A stretch of 43,636 nt of DNA, taken from positions 1-43,636 of the forward strand of contig JAYTMT010000008.1 in NCBI GenBank assembly GCA_043728315.1. The letters run 5' to 3'. Within the stretch, counting starts at the first letter, position 1. Each line of letters opens with the position of its first letter. This DNA is from JAAFIP01 sp043728315. Lineage in GTDB: Bacteria > Pseudomonadota > Gammaproteobacteria > Burkholderiales > Burkholderiaceae_C. Positions 1-7,685 of the stretch are shown piece after piece. The notes under the pieces were generated by a model, which saw only the letters and a program-made list of their open reading frames with translations, did no database searches and was not told where the DNA came from. The translations under genes and the position numbers were made by a program.

Positions 1-2
1 CC

Positions 3-35
3 ACACTCTTTCCCTACACGACGCTCTTCCGATCT
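3..35 (+). other. Illumina adapter left in the assembly
   Basis: Bases 3-35 (beginning ACACTCTTTCCC, ending CTCTTCCGATCT) match the Illumina TruSeq read-1 adapter/primer as I know it. It is not genomic sequence. The contig therefore starts at about base 36, and any reading frame crossing this segment is artificial. Confidence 0.97.
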
Positions 36-43
36 ATTTTTTT

Positions 44-117
44 GAGCAAATGGAGGATCAGAAACGGGCTCTGTCTGAGGGTGCAGCCCGAGTTAGGCCG
101 TTTCCCTCCATTTGCTC
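44..117. repeat. Long imperfect hairpin
   Basis: The arms GAGCAAATGGAGG (44-56) and CCTCCATTTGCTC (105-117) are perfect inverted repeats. Inside them GAAACGG (61-67) pairs with CCGTTTC (98-104). The result is a stem of about 20 bp with one 4-nt bulge and a 30-nt loop. A run of A follows on the plus strand. It could be a terminator, a structured RNA or the end of a mobile element cut by the contig edge. Just downstream, 133-145 forms a small GC hairpin (CCCGC-GAA-GCGGG) that may help terminate the minus-strand gene ending at 270. No protein-coding gene is supported between 36 and 269. Confidence 0.6.
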
Positions 118-166
118 GAAAAAACTTGTCTTCCCGCGAAGCGGGCCAGCGACCGTTTGCGCGTTG

Positions 167-251
167 GCACAGCACTCGCTTAGCCGCAGCGTGACCAAGT
201 TGGGCAAAAACGGCATCGGTACAGCACTCGCTTAGTCGTAGCGTACCCAAG
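167..251. repeat. Two direct repeats with 52-bp period
   Basis: The motif ACAGCACTCGCTTAG appears at about 169-183 and again at about 221-235, followed by related sequence (CGCAGCGT / CGTAGCGT, then CCAAG) in both. The period is 52 bp. It lies in the gene-free stretch downstream of the minus-strand dehydrogenase. Function is unknown. Confidence 0.6.
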
Positions 252-269
252 CAGGAAAAATCCCAGCCT

Positions 270-1004
270 CTAAATAGATATACCGCCGTCGATAGTGTAA
301 GCCTGCCCCGTTACAAAGGCCGATTCATCGGAGGCTAAGAAAACCACCAAAGGCGCAATCTCGCTGGCCTGTGCAAGACGGCCCATCGGCTGGCGTGCGA
401 TGAAGGCTTGGCGCGCGGCCGCTGGGTCATCAAAGGCGTTGATGCGCTCGCCCAGCGATGGCGTGTCCACCGTGCCCGGGCATATGGCGTTGCAGCGTAC
501 CCCTTGCGCTACAAAATCCGCAGCTACAGACTTAGTCAAACCAATCACCGCCGCCTTGGTCGTGCCGTAAATGAAGCGGTTGGGCAAGCCTTTGATGCTC
601 GAGCATACGCTGGCCATGTTGATGATGCTGCCTCCGCCTTGCTTAGTCATGAGCGGCAGCGCAGCTTGTATGGCCCAGAACTGCGCCCGCACGTTCAGGT
701 TAAAGCCAAACTCCCATTCGCTGTCTTGCGCGGCCAGCACATTGCCTGCATGCACAAAGCCTGCGCAGTTAAACAGCACGTCTAAGCGCGCTAGCTGGCT
801 GATGCAAGCGGTGATAGCGGCTTTGTCCAGCACATCGAGCACCTGCGTGCGCACATTGGCCACGCCCGCGTAGCTGGCCAAGAGGGCGGGGTTCACATCG
901 GTGGCCAGCACGTGAGCGCCTTGCGCAGCCAGTGCCAGCGCGCTGGCCTTGCCTATGCCTTGGCCTGCGGCGGTGACAAAGGCAGTTTTTCCTAAGAGTC
1001 GCAT
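270..1004 (-). CDS. SDR oxidoreductase, 2-keto-3-deoxy-L-fuconate dehydrogenase / DHRS6-like
   Basis: This 244-residue classical short-chain dehydrogenase probably oxidises a hydroxy or keto sugar acid with NAD in the cytoplasm. The nucleotide-binding motif TAAGQGIG is at residues 11-18, Asp36 after the second strand favours NAD, NCAG is at 79-82, and the catalytic Tyr146/Lys150 (YGTTK) follow the Ser region around 132-136. The segments RLDVLFNCAGFVH and CPGTVDTPSL resemble human DHRS6/BDH2 and bacterial 2-keto-3-deoxy-L-fuconate dehydrogenases, as I remember those families. It lies 19 nt downstream of the enolase-superfamily dehydratase on the same strand, so the two are probably co-transcribed and act in sequence. 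The substrate is inferred from context only. Confidence 0.85.
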   Translation of the reverse strand: MRLLGKTAFVTAAGQGIGKASALALAAQGAHVLATDVNPALLASYAGVANVRTQVLDVLDKAAITACISQLARLDVLFNCAGFVHAGNVLAAQDSEWEFGFNLNVRAQFWAIQAALPLMTKQGGGSIINMASVCSSIKGLPNRFIYGTTKAAVIGLTKSVAADFVAQGVRCNAICPGTVDTPSLGERINAFDDPAAARQAFIARQPMGRLAQASEIAPLVVFLASDESAFVTGQAYTIDGGISI

Positions 1005-1023
1005 GGTGTCCTTAAGTGGGGTA

Positions 1024-2136
1024 TTAAATATTTATCGTGTTGCAAAATTTTTGGCGTGCGGCAATGGCCGCCCAATCCCACGCAATGCCCAAGCCAGCCG
1101 CATCAGGTGGGTAGGCGTAGCCGCTCTCTATGCGCATGCGGCTGGTGGTGATGTCATCGAGCTGGGGGATGTATTCCACCCACGCGGCGTTGGGCACGGC
1201 GGCGCACAGGCTCACGTGCAGTTCCATCAAAAAATGCGGGCATACCGACACGTTGAAAGCCTCGGCCAAGTGCGCCACCTTGATCCACGGCGTGATGCCG
1301 CCAATGCGCGCCACATCGGGCTGCACCACGCTGCATGCGCCTGTTTCCAAATATTCTCGAAACTGCGACAAATGGTACAAAGACTCACCCACCGCCACGG
1401 GTATGGCCGTTTGCTGGCGCAGCTGGCGGTGGCCAGACACGTCTTCTGCCGCCATGGGTTCTTCTATCCAGCCCAAGCCCAGCCCCGCGAATGCGTGGGC
1501 GCGGCGCAGCGCCTCGCTGCGGTTCATACCTTGGTTGGCATCCACCATGATGTCAAAAGCGCTGCCCACTGCATCGCGCACAGCGCTAAGCCGCGCCACG
1601 TCTTCGCTCACATGCGGCCTGCCTACTTTGATTTTTGCGCCTTTGAAGCCCTGTGCTTGGGCGGCCAGCGTTTGCTCCACCAGTTCGCTGCTGCTCAGAT
1701 GCAGCCAGCCGCCCTCGGTGGTGTACAGCGGCACACGGGCTTGCGCGCCGCCTAGCAGCTGCCAAAGTGGCAGGCCTTGGCTCTTAGCCCGCCAGTCCCA
1801 CAGGGCAGTGTCCACGCAGGCCAGTGCCAAGCTTGTGATTGCGCCAACGGCAGTGGCATGGGTATGAAAGAACAAGTCTTTCCAAATCGCCTCCACCAGC
1901 AATGGGTTTTTGCCCAGCAGGCGCGGCGCAAGGTGGTCTAGCAGCAGCGCCACCACCGACGAGCCGCCTGTGCCAATGGTGTAGGCGTAGCCGGTGGATT
2001 CCAAGCCGTCGCTGGTGTGCAGGGTGAGCAATATGGTTTCTTGCGTCACAAAAGACTGGATGGCATCCGAGCGCACCACCTTGGGCGGCAAATCTACTTG
2101 GCGCAGGCTGATGCGCTGGATGCGGGCTGTTGTCAT
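1024..2136 (-). CDS. Enolase-superfamily (mandelate racemase subgroup) sugar-acid dehydratase
   Basis: A 370-residue MR/MLE protein that should abstract an alpha proton from an acid sugar and eliminate water to a 2-keto-3-deoxy acid. The catalytic set is visible: KIK (Lys168, Lys170), metal ligands Asp199, Glu225 and Glu251, and a His301-Asp274 dyad. The C-terminal barrel (IEEPM, VQPDVARIGGITP, CPHFLMELH) resembles galactarate/L-talarate dehydratases more than L-fuconate dehydratases, which are also longer. The gene is divergent from the GntR regulator at 2334 and heads a two-gene minus-strand unit with the SDR. The exact substrate cannot be fixed from sequence. Confidence 0.85.
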   Translation of the reverse strand: MTTARIQRISLRQVDLPPKVVRSDAIQSFVTQETILLTLHTSDGLESTGYAYTIGTGGSSVVALLLDHLAPRLLGKNPLLVEAIWKDLFFHTHATAVGAITSLALACVDTALWDWRAKSQGLPLWQLLGGAQARVPLYTTEGGWLHLSSSELVEQTLAAQAQGFKGAKIKVGRPHVSEDVARLSAVRDAVGSAFDIMVDANQGMNRSEALRRAHAFAGLGLGWIEEPMAAEDVSGHRQLRQQTAIPVAVGESLYHLSQFREYLETGACSVVQPDVARIGGITPWIKVAHLAEAFNVSVCPHFLMELHVSLCAAVPNAAWVEYIPQLDDITTSRMRIESGYAYPPDAAGLGIAWDWAAIAARQKFCNTINI

Positions 2137-2168
2137 GTGGTGTTGTCAGCTTGTATTTTTATATGGCG

Positions 2169-2220
2169 GTGTTACGAGAAAGTGTTGCGCGCAGGTGTTA
2201 CGCAGCGGTGTTGCGTAGCA
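2169..2220. repeat. Four 13-bp iterons (GTGTTACG/GTGTTGCG)
   Basis: GTGTTACG or GTGTTGCG begins at 2169, 2182, 2195 and 2208, an exact 13-bp period with A and G alternating at the sixth base. The array sits in the 197-bp divergent spacer between the dehydratase start (2136) and the regulator start (2334). It could be a cluster of binding sites for the regulator or a simple tandem duplication. Confidence 0.7.
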
Positions 2221-2286
2221 AAAAAGGCTGCGGGTTTTTACTGGGTTGCAATGCGTGGCTTTGTGCGATGATTGTGCAACTGGTAA

Positions 2287-2302
2287 GGCCAATTGGCCAA
2301 TT
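2287..2302. promoter_or_regulatory. Candidate GntR/FadR-type operator
   Basis: GGCCAATTGGCC (2287-2298) and AATTGGCCAATT (2291-2302) are two overlapping perfect palindromes. TTGG/CCAA half sites are typical of FadR-subfamily regulators such as UxuR/ExuR. The site is 32 bp upstream of the regulator start and in the shared divergent promoter region, so autoregulation is the simplest reading. Confidence 0.5.
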
Positions 2303-2333
2303 CGCATTTACCCTAATTCGATCCATACACTGC

Positions 2334-3041
2334 ATGCCCCTAGAAATTGTTGAGCCCCAGCGCCTGTACCGCACCATTGCTACCCAGCTGCGCAGCCTTA
2401 TTGCAGCGGGTGAGTGGGCCGGTGGCGCGCGTTTGCCCGCAGAGCGGGACTTGGCCAAGCAGCTGGGCGTGAGCCGTCCGTCCGTGCGTGAGGCCTTGAT
2501 TGCGCTGGAGGTGGAGGGTGTGATAGAGGTGCGTATGGGTTCGGGCATTTATGTGCAGCAAGTACGCAAACGCAGCAAGCCCAGCGGTGCGCCTGACGAA
2601 TGGGGCCCGCTTGAACTCATGCGTGCACGCGAACTGGTGGAAGGCGAAGTAGCCGCGCAAGCCGCCAAGCACGCCCGCCGCGCCGACATTGCCGCCATGG
2701 GTCAGGCCATCGAGCAAATGCGCACAGCGGCCAAAGACGGCATCGTGCCGCGCGAGGGTGACGAGGCTTTTCATGTGGCCATAGCCAGCGCCTGCGGCAA
2801 CGAGGTATTGTGTGACACCGTGAACCAATACTGGCGCGCTCGGCATGCACCGCTGTTTGCCCGCTTGGGTGATTATTTTGAAAACCCGCGCTCGTGGCGC
2901 GCTGCTGTGGCCGAGCACGAGGCCGTGCTGTGCGCCATAGCCGCCAAAGACAGCGCGGGCGCACGCAGTGCCATGCAGCAGCACCTGAAAAAAGCTTTTA
3001 ACCGTTATAGCGCGAGCTGGCGCCGCGCTGAGTCAGTGTAG
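2334..3041 (+). CDS. GntR-family regulator, FadR/FCD (UxuR-like)
   Basis: A 235-residue transcription regulator. The N-terminal winged helix (about residues 10-72) includes LPAERDLAKQLGVSRPSVREAL and GSGIYV, and a helical FCD effector domain follows (about 90-225). Such regulators usually bind hexuronates or aldonates and repress catabolic genes. I chose ATG 2334 (MPLEIVEPQRLY) because family homology begins there. An upstream in-frame ATG at 2130 would add 68 unlikely residues across the 13-bp repeats and the palindrome. It lies just upstream of the TRAP operon and divergent from the dehydratase/SDR pair, so it probably controls both. Confidence 0.88.
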   Translation: MPLEIVEPQRLYRTIATQLRSLIAAGEWAGGARLPAERDLAKQLGVSRPSVREALIALEVEGVIEVRMGSGIYVQQVRKRSKPSGAPDEWGPLELMRARELVEGEVAAQAAKHARRADIAAMGQAIEQMRTAAKDGIVPREGDEAFHVAIASACGNEVLCDTVNQYWRARHAPLFARLGDYFENPRSWRAAVAEHEAVLCAIAAKDSAGARSAMQQHLKKAFNRYSASWRRAESV

Positions 3042-3102
3042 CCAGCACTGATAATGAATTTTCGAGCCAGCAACTTTCTTTAACCCCCTAGGAGACTTTT
3101 CC

Positions 3103-4089
3103 ATGAGCAAACGATTCACACTAAAAACAGTAGCACTATGCGTCGGTTTGACGCTGACATCCGGTGTTATGAGCTTAAGCCATGCGCAAACCAAGCTCAA
3201 ATGGGCGCACGTGTACGAAACCTCGGAGCCCTACCACACGCAGTCGGTGTGGGCTGCCGAGGAAATCAAAAAACGCAGCAATGGCAAGTTTGATATTTCG
3301 GTATTCCCGGCATCCAGTTTGGGCAAAGAAACCGACATCAACCAAGGCCTCACGCTGGGCACCGTGGACATGATCCTCAGCGGCGCATCGTTTGCGGCGC
3401 GCACCTACCCGCGTGTGGGCATTGCGTATTACCCCTTCATATTCCGTGATGGCGAGCATTTGCTGGCCTACTCAAAAAGCGCAGTCTTCAAGGAAATGAC
3501 CGACGAGTTCCGTGCCAAAACCGGCATCCAAATGACCGCCTACACCTACTACGGTGCACGCCACACCACGGCGCAAAAGCCGTTCACCAACTGCGAGGGT
3601 CTCAAGGGCGTGAAAATGCGCGTGCCTGACGTGCCGGTCTACACCGCCATGCCGCGCGCATGCGGCGCAAACCCCACGCCTATTGCTTTTGCTGAGGTGT
3701 ATTTGGCACTTCAAAACGGCACAGTCGACTCGCAAGAAAACCCGTTGACCACCATAGAAGCCAAAAAGTTCTACGAAGTGCAAAAAGCCATCATGCTCAC
3801 GGGCCACATTGTGGACGGCTTGATCACGCAAATTGCGCCCCATGTGTGGACCAAGCTCAGCGATGCTGAAAAAGCCATGTTCACCGACGTGACCCAGCAA
3901 GCCGCCGCACGCGCCAGCGCACAAATCAAGCAACGCGAGGGCGAATTGGCCGATGAGTTCAAGAAAAAAGGCCTGCAAGTGGTTGCTGTGGATCGTGCTA
4001 GTTTTCAAGCAGCGGTTTTGAAATCTACCACCTTGGAGTCTTTGGGCTTCTCGCGTGCTGATTACGACAAAATCCAAGCAGTGAAATAA
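3103..4089 (+). CDS. dctP: TRAP transporter substrate-binding protein DctP
   Basis: A 328-residue periplasmic binding protein. Residues 1-28 are a signal peptide cleaved after SHA. The mature part has the DctP fold markers MRVPDVPVY (with the Arg that normally clamps a substrate carboxylate), PIAFAEVYLALQNGTVD and QENPL. A strong ribosome site TAGGAGA precedes the ATG. DctP captures an organic acid and hands it to DctQM, driven by a sodium gradient. Given the uronate/aldarate enzymes downstream, a hexuronate or aldarate is the likely ligand; TRAP binding proteins for glucuronate/galacturonate are known in related bacteria. The ligand is inference. Confidence 0.93.
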   Translation: MSKRFTLKTVALCVGLTLTSGVMSLSHAQTKLKWAHVYETSEPYHTQSVWAAEEIKKRSNGKFDISVFPASSLGKETDINQGLTLGTVDMILSGASFAARTYPRVGIAYYPFIFRDGEHLLAYSKSAVFKEMTDEFRAKTGIQMTAYTYYGARHTTAQKPFTNCEGLKGVKMRVPDVPVYTAMPRACGANPTPIAFAEVYLALQNGTVDSQENPLTTIEAKKFYEVQKAIMLTGHIVDGLITQIAPHVWTKLSDAEKAMFTDVTQQAAARASAQIKQREGELADEFKKKGLQVVAVDRASFQAAVLKSTTLESLGFSRADYDKIQAVK

Positions 4090-4099
4090 AAGGCCTCCA

Positions 4100-4666
4100 A
4101 TGATCGACATCGACAACGGCCCCAAGGTGATGGGGGATGATGGTAATTTTCATGCCACCGACGACGAGGTTGATCTGTCGTCCACGCCTATAGAGGCGTG
4201 GGCGGCGCTGGTGTTTTTCTGGCTGCTTGGCATCACGGTGTTCTACCAGTTCTTTACCCGCTACGTGCTCAATGATTCGGCCGCTTGGACGGAAGAAATC
4301 GCGCGTTATTTGCTGATTGCTTGCGTGTTTGTTGGTGCTGCGATTGGCGTGGCCAAAAACAACCACATCCAAGTGGATTTCTTTTTTAAATTCATGCCGC
4401 CCAAGCTGGCGCGCGCCATGTCCACGCTCACCGATGTGCTGCGCACCGCATTTTTTGCAGCAGCGGTGCTGATGACTTGGCAGATGATGCAAAAGCTGGG
4501 TAGCTACAAAATGACCATCATTGATTTGCCCATGAACATGGTGTACGGCGTGTGCATGCTGGGCTTTGCCGCCATGTGCGTGCGCTCGGTGTGGGTCTCG
4601 CGCCTGCATTGGCGCCGTGGCTACAGCGTGCTGGAGCGCCCCGGCACCGAAATGCAAGACCGCTAG
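4100..4666 (+). CDS. dctQ: TRAP transporter small membrane subunit DctQ
   Basis: A 188-residue inner-membrane protein with four predicted hydrophobic segments and the DctQ hallmark FTRYVLNDSAAWTEEIARY after the first segment. It forms the membrane complex with DctM and docks loaded DctP. The N-terminal 30 residues are acidic and probably cytoplasmic. It starts 10 nt after dctP and lies 9 nt before dctM in the same operon. Confidence 0.9.
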   Translation: MIDIDNGPKVMGDDGNFHATDDEVDLSSTPIEAWAALVFFWLLGITVFYQFFTRYVLNDSAAWTEEIARYLLIACVFVGAAIGVAKNNHIQVDFFFKFMPPKLARAMSTLTDVLRTAFFAAAVLMTWQMMQKLGSYKMTIIDLPMNMVYGVCMLGFAAMCVRSVWVSRLHWRRGYSVLERPGTEMQDR

Positions 4667-4675
4667 GAATAAAAG

Positions 4676-6070
4676 ATGTTGAAAATTATTTTCTTGATGC
4701 TGATGTCCGGCGGTATCCCCGTGGCGGTGGCCATGGCGGGCTCGTCGCTGATCTACATTTTGTGGGTGGGCAATCCGCCACCCTTTGTGGTGATTCACCG
4801 CATGGTCAGCGGCATTGACAGTTTCCCGCTGCTGGCGGTGCCATTCTTTATTTTGGCGGGCAACTTGATGAACAACGCGGGCATTACCAACCGCATTTAC
4901 AACTACGCTCTGGGCTTGGTGGGCTGGATGAAGGGTGGTCTAGGGCATGTGAACGTGGTAGGCTCGGTGGTGTTTGCGGGTATGAGCGGCACGGCCATTG
5001 CCGATGCCGCAGGCCTTGGCACGATCGAGATCAAAGCCATGACGGACCACGGCTATAGCAAAGAGTTTGCAGTGGGTGTGACGGCTGCTTCGGCCACGCT
5101 CGGCCCGATTATTCCGCCGAGCTTGCCCTTTGTGATTTACGGCATGATGGCCAATGTGAGTGTGGGGGCGTTGTTTTTGGCGGGTATTTTGCCGGGTATT
5201 TTGATGGCGATGCTGATGATGCTCACGGTGGCGTATTTTGCGCACAAAAACGGTTGGGGTGCCGATGTGAAGTTTGACATCAAGCGCGTGAGCAAGGCTT
5301 TGATTGAAACTGGTGTGGTGATTGCATGGCCGCTGGTACTCTGGGTGCTGATCACCAAGCTGGGTTTTCCCCCGCGCACCACGGTGTTTGCAGGGCTGAT
5401 CGTTTTGTTTTTAGGCGATAAATTCTTTGCATGGCAAGCGGTGCTGCCCATCATGACTCCAGTGCTGTTGATTGGCGGCATGGTCACGGGTATTTTTACC
5501 CCCACTGAGGGGGCGATTGCGGCCTGCGTATGGGCGATGGTGTTGGGCTTCTTTTGGTACAAAACGCTTAGCTTCAAAATGTTTGTGAAAGTGTCGCTGG
5601 ACACGGTAGAAACCACGGCCACCGTGCTATTCATTGTGGCCGCTGCCAGCATATTTGGCTGGATGCTCACCTCCACGGGAATCACCGCTGCCATTGGCCA
5701 ATGGGTGCTGGGCTTCACGCAAAACCCCATGGTGTTTTTGCTGATTGCCAATTTGCTCATGCTCTTTGTGGGTTGCTTTTTGGAGCCCACTGCGGCCATC
5801 ACTATCCTTGTGCCCATCCTCGTGCCAATTTGCCAAAAGCTGGGTATTGACTTGGTGCATTTTGGCTTGGTGATGGTGCTCAATTTGATGATTGGCCTCT
5901 TGCACCCGCCCATGGGCATGGTGCTCTTTGTGTTGGCACGCGTGGCTAAGCTGTCGGTTGAGCGCACCACCATGGCTATTTTGCCTTGGCTGGTGCCGCT
6001 GATTGGCAGTCTGGTTGTCATCACGTATTTCCCCGCGCTGGTGCTGTGGCTGCCTAAGATGTTTTACTAA
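4676..6070 (+). CDS. dctM: TRAP transporter large permease DctM
   Basis: A 464-residue, very hydrophobic protein with about 12 predicted membrane spans, the ion-coupled permease subunit. Family segments visible include VGSVVFAGMSGTAIADAAGLG and ASATLGPIIPPSLPFVIYG in the N-terminal half and the related GCFLEPTAAITILVPIL and LMIGLLHPPMGMVLF in the C-terminal half. The length is slightly above the usual 425-440. The preceding GGAATAAAAG offers a modest ribosome site. It is in operon with dctP and dctQ. Confidence 0.93.
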   Translation: MLKIIFLMLMSGGIPVAVAMAGSSLIYILWVGNPPPFVVIHRMVSGIDSFPLLAVPFFILAGNLMNNAGITNRIYNYALGLVGWMKGGLGHVNVVGSVVFAGMSGTAIADAAGLGTIEIKAMTDHGYSKEFAVGVTAASATLGPIIPPSLPFVIYGMMANVSVGALFLAGILPGILMAMLMMLTVAYFAHKNGWGADVKFDIKRVSKALIETGVVIAWPLVLWVLITKLGFPPRTTVFAGLIVLFLGDKFFAWQAVLPIMTPVLLIGGMVTGIFTPTEGAIAACVWAMVLGFFWYKTLSFKMFVKVSLDTVETTATVLFIVAAASIFGWMLTSTGITAAIGQWVLGFTQNPMVFLLIANLLMLFVGCFLEPTAAITILVPILVPICQKLGIDLVHFGLVMVLNLMIGLLHPPMGMVLFVLARVAKLSVERTTMAILPWLVPLIGSLVVITYFPALVLWLPKMFY

Positions 6071-6084
6071 ATTTTCGGATCAAT

Positions 6085-7611
6085 ATGAGCAGTTTTATCA
6101 GGCTTCATGCCGATGACGATGTGGTCATCGCACGCGCGCAGATTGTGGGCGGTGCCGTGGTAGAGGGCATAGCGGTGCGTGGTTTGATACCCGCCGGCCA
6201 TAAAGTCGCCATGCGGCCAATTGCCTTGGGTGGAGCGGTACGCCGCTATGACCAAATCATTGGCTTTGCGAGCAAACCCATTGCGGCTGGTGAGCATGTG
6301 CATACACAGAACCTGTGGGTGGGGGACAACAAAGGCGATTTTGAACGCGATTACGCATTTGGTGCGGATGTGAAACCTGAGCCTGCCAAGCGCGAGGCTA
6401 GTTTCCAAGGCATTGTGCGCGCCGATGGCCGCGTGGCCACGCGCAACTACATTGGCATACTGTCCAGCGTGAACTGCTCGGCCACAGCCGCACGCGCTAT
6501 CTCAGATTATTTCAACCGACAAATCAACCCCAGCGCGCTGGCTGACTACCCGCAGGTAGACGGTGTGGTGGCGCTCACCCATGGCACGGGCTGCGGCATG
6601 GACACCGAGGGCACAGGCATGCAGATACTGCAGCGCACCTTGGCGGGCTATGCCACGCATGTGAATTTTGCTGCAATTTTGGTAGTGGGTTTGGGCTGTG
6701 AAAGCAACCAAATCAACGCTTGGCTGGCCAACAGCAGCCTGCGAGAAGGCGATTCGCTCAAAGTATTCAACATCCAAGACACGGGCGGCACACGCAAAAC
6801 GGTGGACAAAGGCATTGCGCTCATCAAAGAGATGCTGGCAGCGGCCAATGCCGTGCAGCGTGTGCCATGCAGCGCGGCGCACATCACCATTGGCCTGCAA
6901 TGCGGCGGCAGCGACGGCTACAGCGGCATCAGCGCCAACCCCGCGCTGGGCGCAGCGGTAGACTTGCTGGTGGCACATGGCGGCACAGCCATTTTGAGCG
7001 AAACACCAGAAATATATGGCGCAGAGCACCTGCTCACCCGCCGCGCCGTAAGCCGTGCCGTGGGCGAAAAACTCATTGCCCGCATCAAGTGGTGGGAGCA
7101 CTACACCCAAATCAACGACGGCGAGATGAACAACAACCCATCGCCGGGCAACAAGGCGGGCGGCCTGACCACCATCCTAGAAAAATCCTTGGGCGCGGTG
7201 GCCAAAGGTGGCACCAGCAATTTGCAAGCCGTGTATGAATACGCAGAAAAAGTGAGCGCCAAAGGCTTTGTATATATGGACACGCCGGGCTACGACCCGG
7301 TGAGCGCCACGGGCCAAGTGGCAGGCGGCGCAAACATGATTTGCTTTACCACGGGGCGCGGCAGTGCCTACGGCTGCGCGCCCTCACCTTCGCTCAAAAT
7401 ATCGACCAACACGGCGCTGTGGCGCAAGCAAGAAGACGACATGGACATCAACTGCGGTGAAATCATTGACGGCACGGCCACGGTGGCGCAAATGGGGCAG
7501 CGCATGTTTGAGCTGGTATTGGCCACCGCATCAGGCGCGCAAAGCAAGAGTGAAAAGCATGGCTATGGGCAAAATGAGTTTGTGCCATGGCAAGTGGGCG
7601 CCGTGATGTAG
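6085..7611 (+). CDS. UxaA-family altronate/galactarate dehydratase
   Basis: A 508-residue single-chain UxaA/GarD-family iron-dependent dehydratase. Residues 1-90 form the SAF domain (small N-terminal lobe) and the remainder the catalytic domain. Conserved-looking Cys/Gly motifs are SSVNCSATA, HGTGCGMD, VGLGCESNQ, LQCGGSDGYSG and NCGEIIDG. Family members dehydrate D-altronate (UxaA) or D-galactarate (GarD) to 2-keto-3-deoxy acids. With the fructuronate reductase and mannonate dehydratase downstream, altronate is a reasonable substrate, but the subfamily cannot be settled by eye. It starts 14 nt after dctM and lies 15 nt before the dehydrogenase. Confidence 0.88.
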   Translation: MSSFIRLHADDDVVIARAQIVGGAVVEGIAVRGLIPAGHKVAMRPIALGGAVRRYDQIIGFASKPIAAGEHVHTQNLWVGDNKGDFERDYAFGADVKPEPAKREASFQGIVRADGRVATRNYIGILSSVNCSATAARAISDYFNRQINPSALADYPQVDGVVALTHGTGCGMDTEGTGMQILQRTLAGYATHVNFAAILVVGLGCESNQINAWLANSSLREGDSLKVFNIQDTGGTRKTVDKGIALIKEMLAAANAVQRVPCSAAHITIGLQCGGSDGYSGISANPALGAAVDLLVAHGGTAILSETPEIYGAEHLLTRRAVSRAVGEKLIARIKWWEHYTQINDGEMNNNPSPGNKAGGLTTILEKSLGAVAKGGTSNLQAVYEYAEKVSAKGFVYMDTPGYDPVSATGQVAGGANMICFTTGRGSAYGCAPSPSLKISTNTALWRKQEDDMDINCGEIIDGTATVAQMGQRMFELVLATASGAQSKSEKHGYGQNEFVPWQVGAVM

Positions 7612-7623
7612 TAGGGTGCGTAA

Positions 7624-7685
7624 TTTATGAAAAAAACAAGCAATGTCAGCGTCATACGGTCATATGCAGCTAGTATTATTGTAGC
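7624..7685 (+). repeat. Dispersed ~60-bp repeat, copy A (forms the start of the Ldh2-type gene)
   Basis: This copy aligns without gaps to copy C (39718-39775) from TTTATGAAAAA through GTCAGCGTCATA, GGTCATATGC and GCTA. It contains the start codon of the downstream dehydrogenase and encodes its residues 1-20. Read from that ATG, its core gives NVSVIRSYAA. Confidence 0.8.

Noticed and set aside
14..250. Minus- and plus-strand reading frames in the first 250 bases
   Set aside because: They cross the adapter or the hairpin/direct repeats, have no recognisable protein features and no ribosome site.
255..290. TCTAAATAGATA at the SDR 3' end, similar to the end of repeat copy D
   Set aside because: Only about 12 bases match and the GTCAGCGTC core is absent; it could be a remnant but is not supported.
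1335..1550. Long antisense frames over the catabolic genes, for example opposite the MR dehydratase and dctM
   Set aside because: They mirror the codon structure of GC-rich genes on the other strand and show no family motifs.
2130..2333. N-terminal extension of the GntR regulator from ATG 2130
   Set aside because: The 68 extra residues cover the 13-bp array and palindrome, and family homology starts at 2334.
3145..3166. GACGCTGACATCC in dctP resembling the repeat core
   Set aside because: It is a short match in the signal-peptide region with normal dctP sequence around it and no other repeat features.
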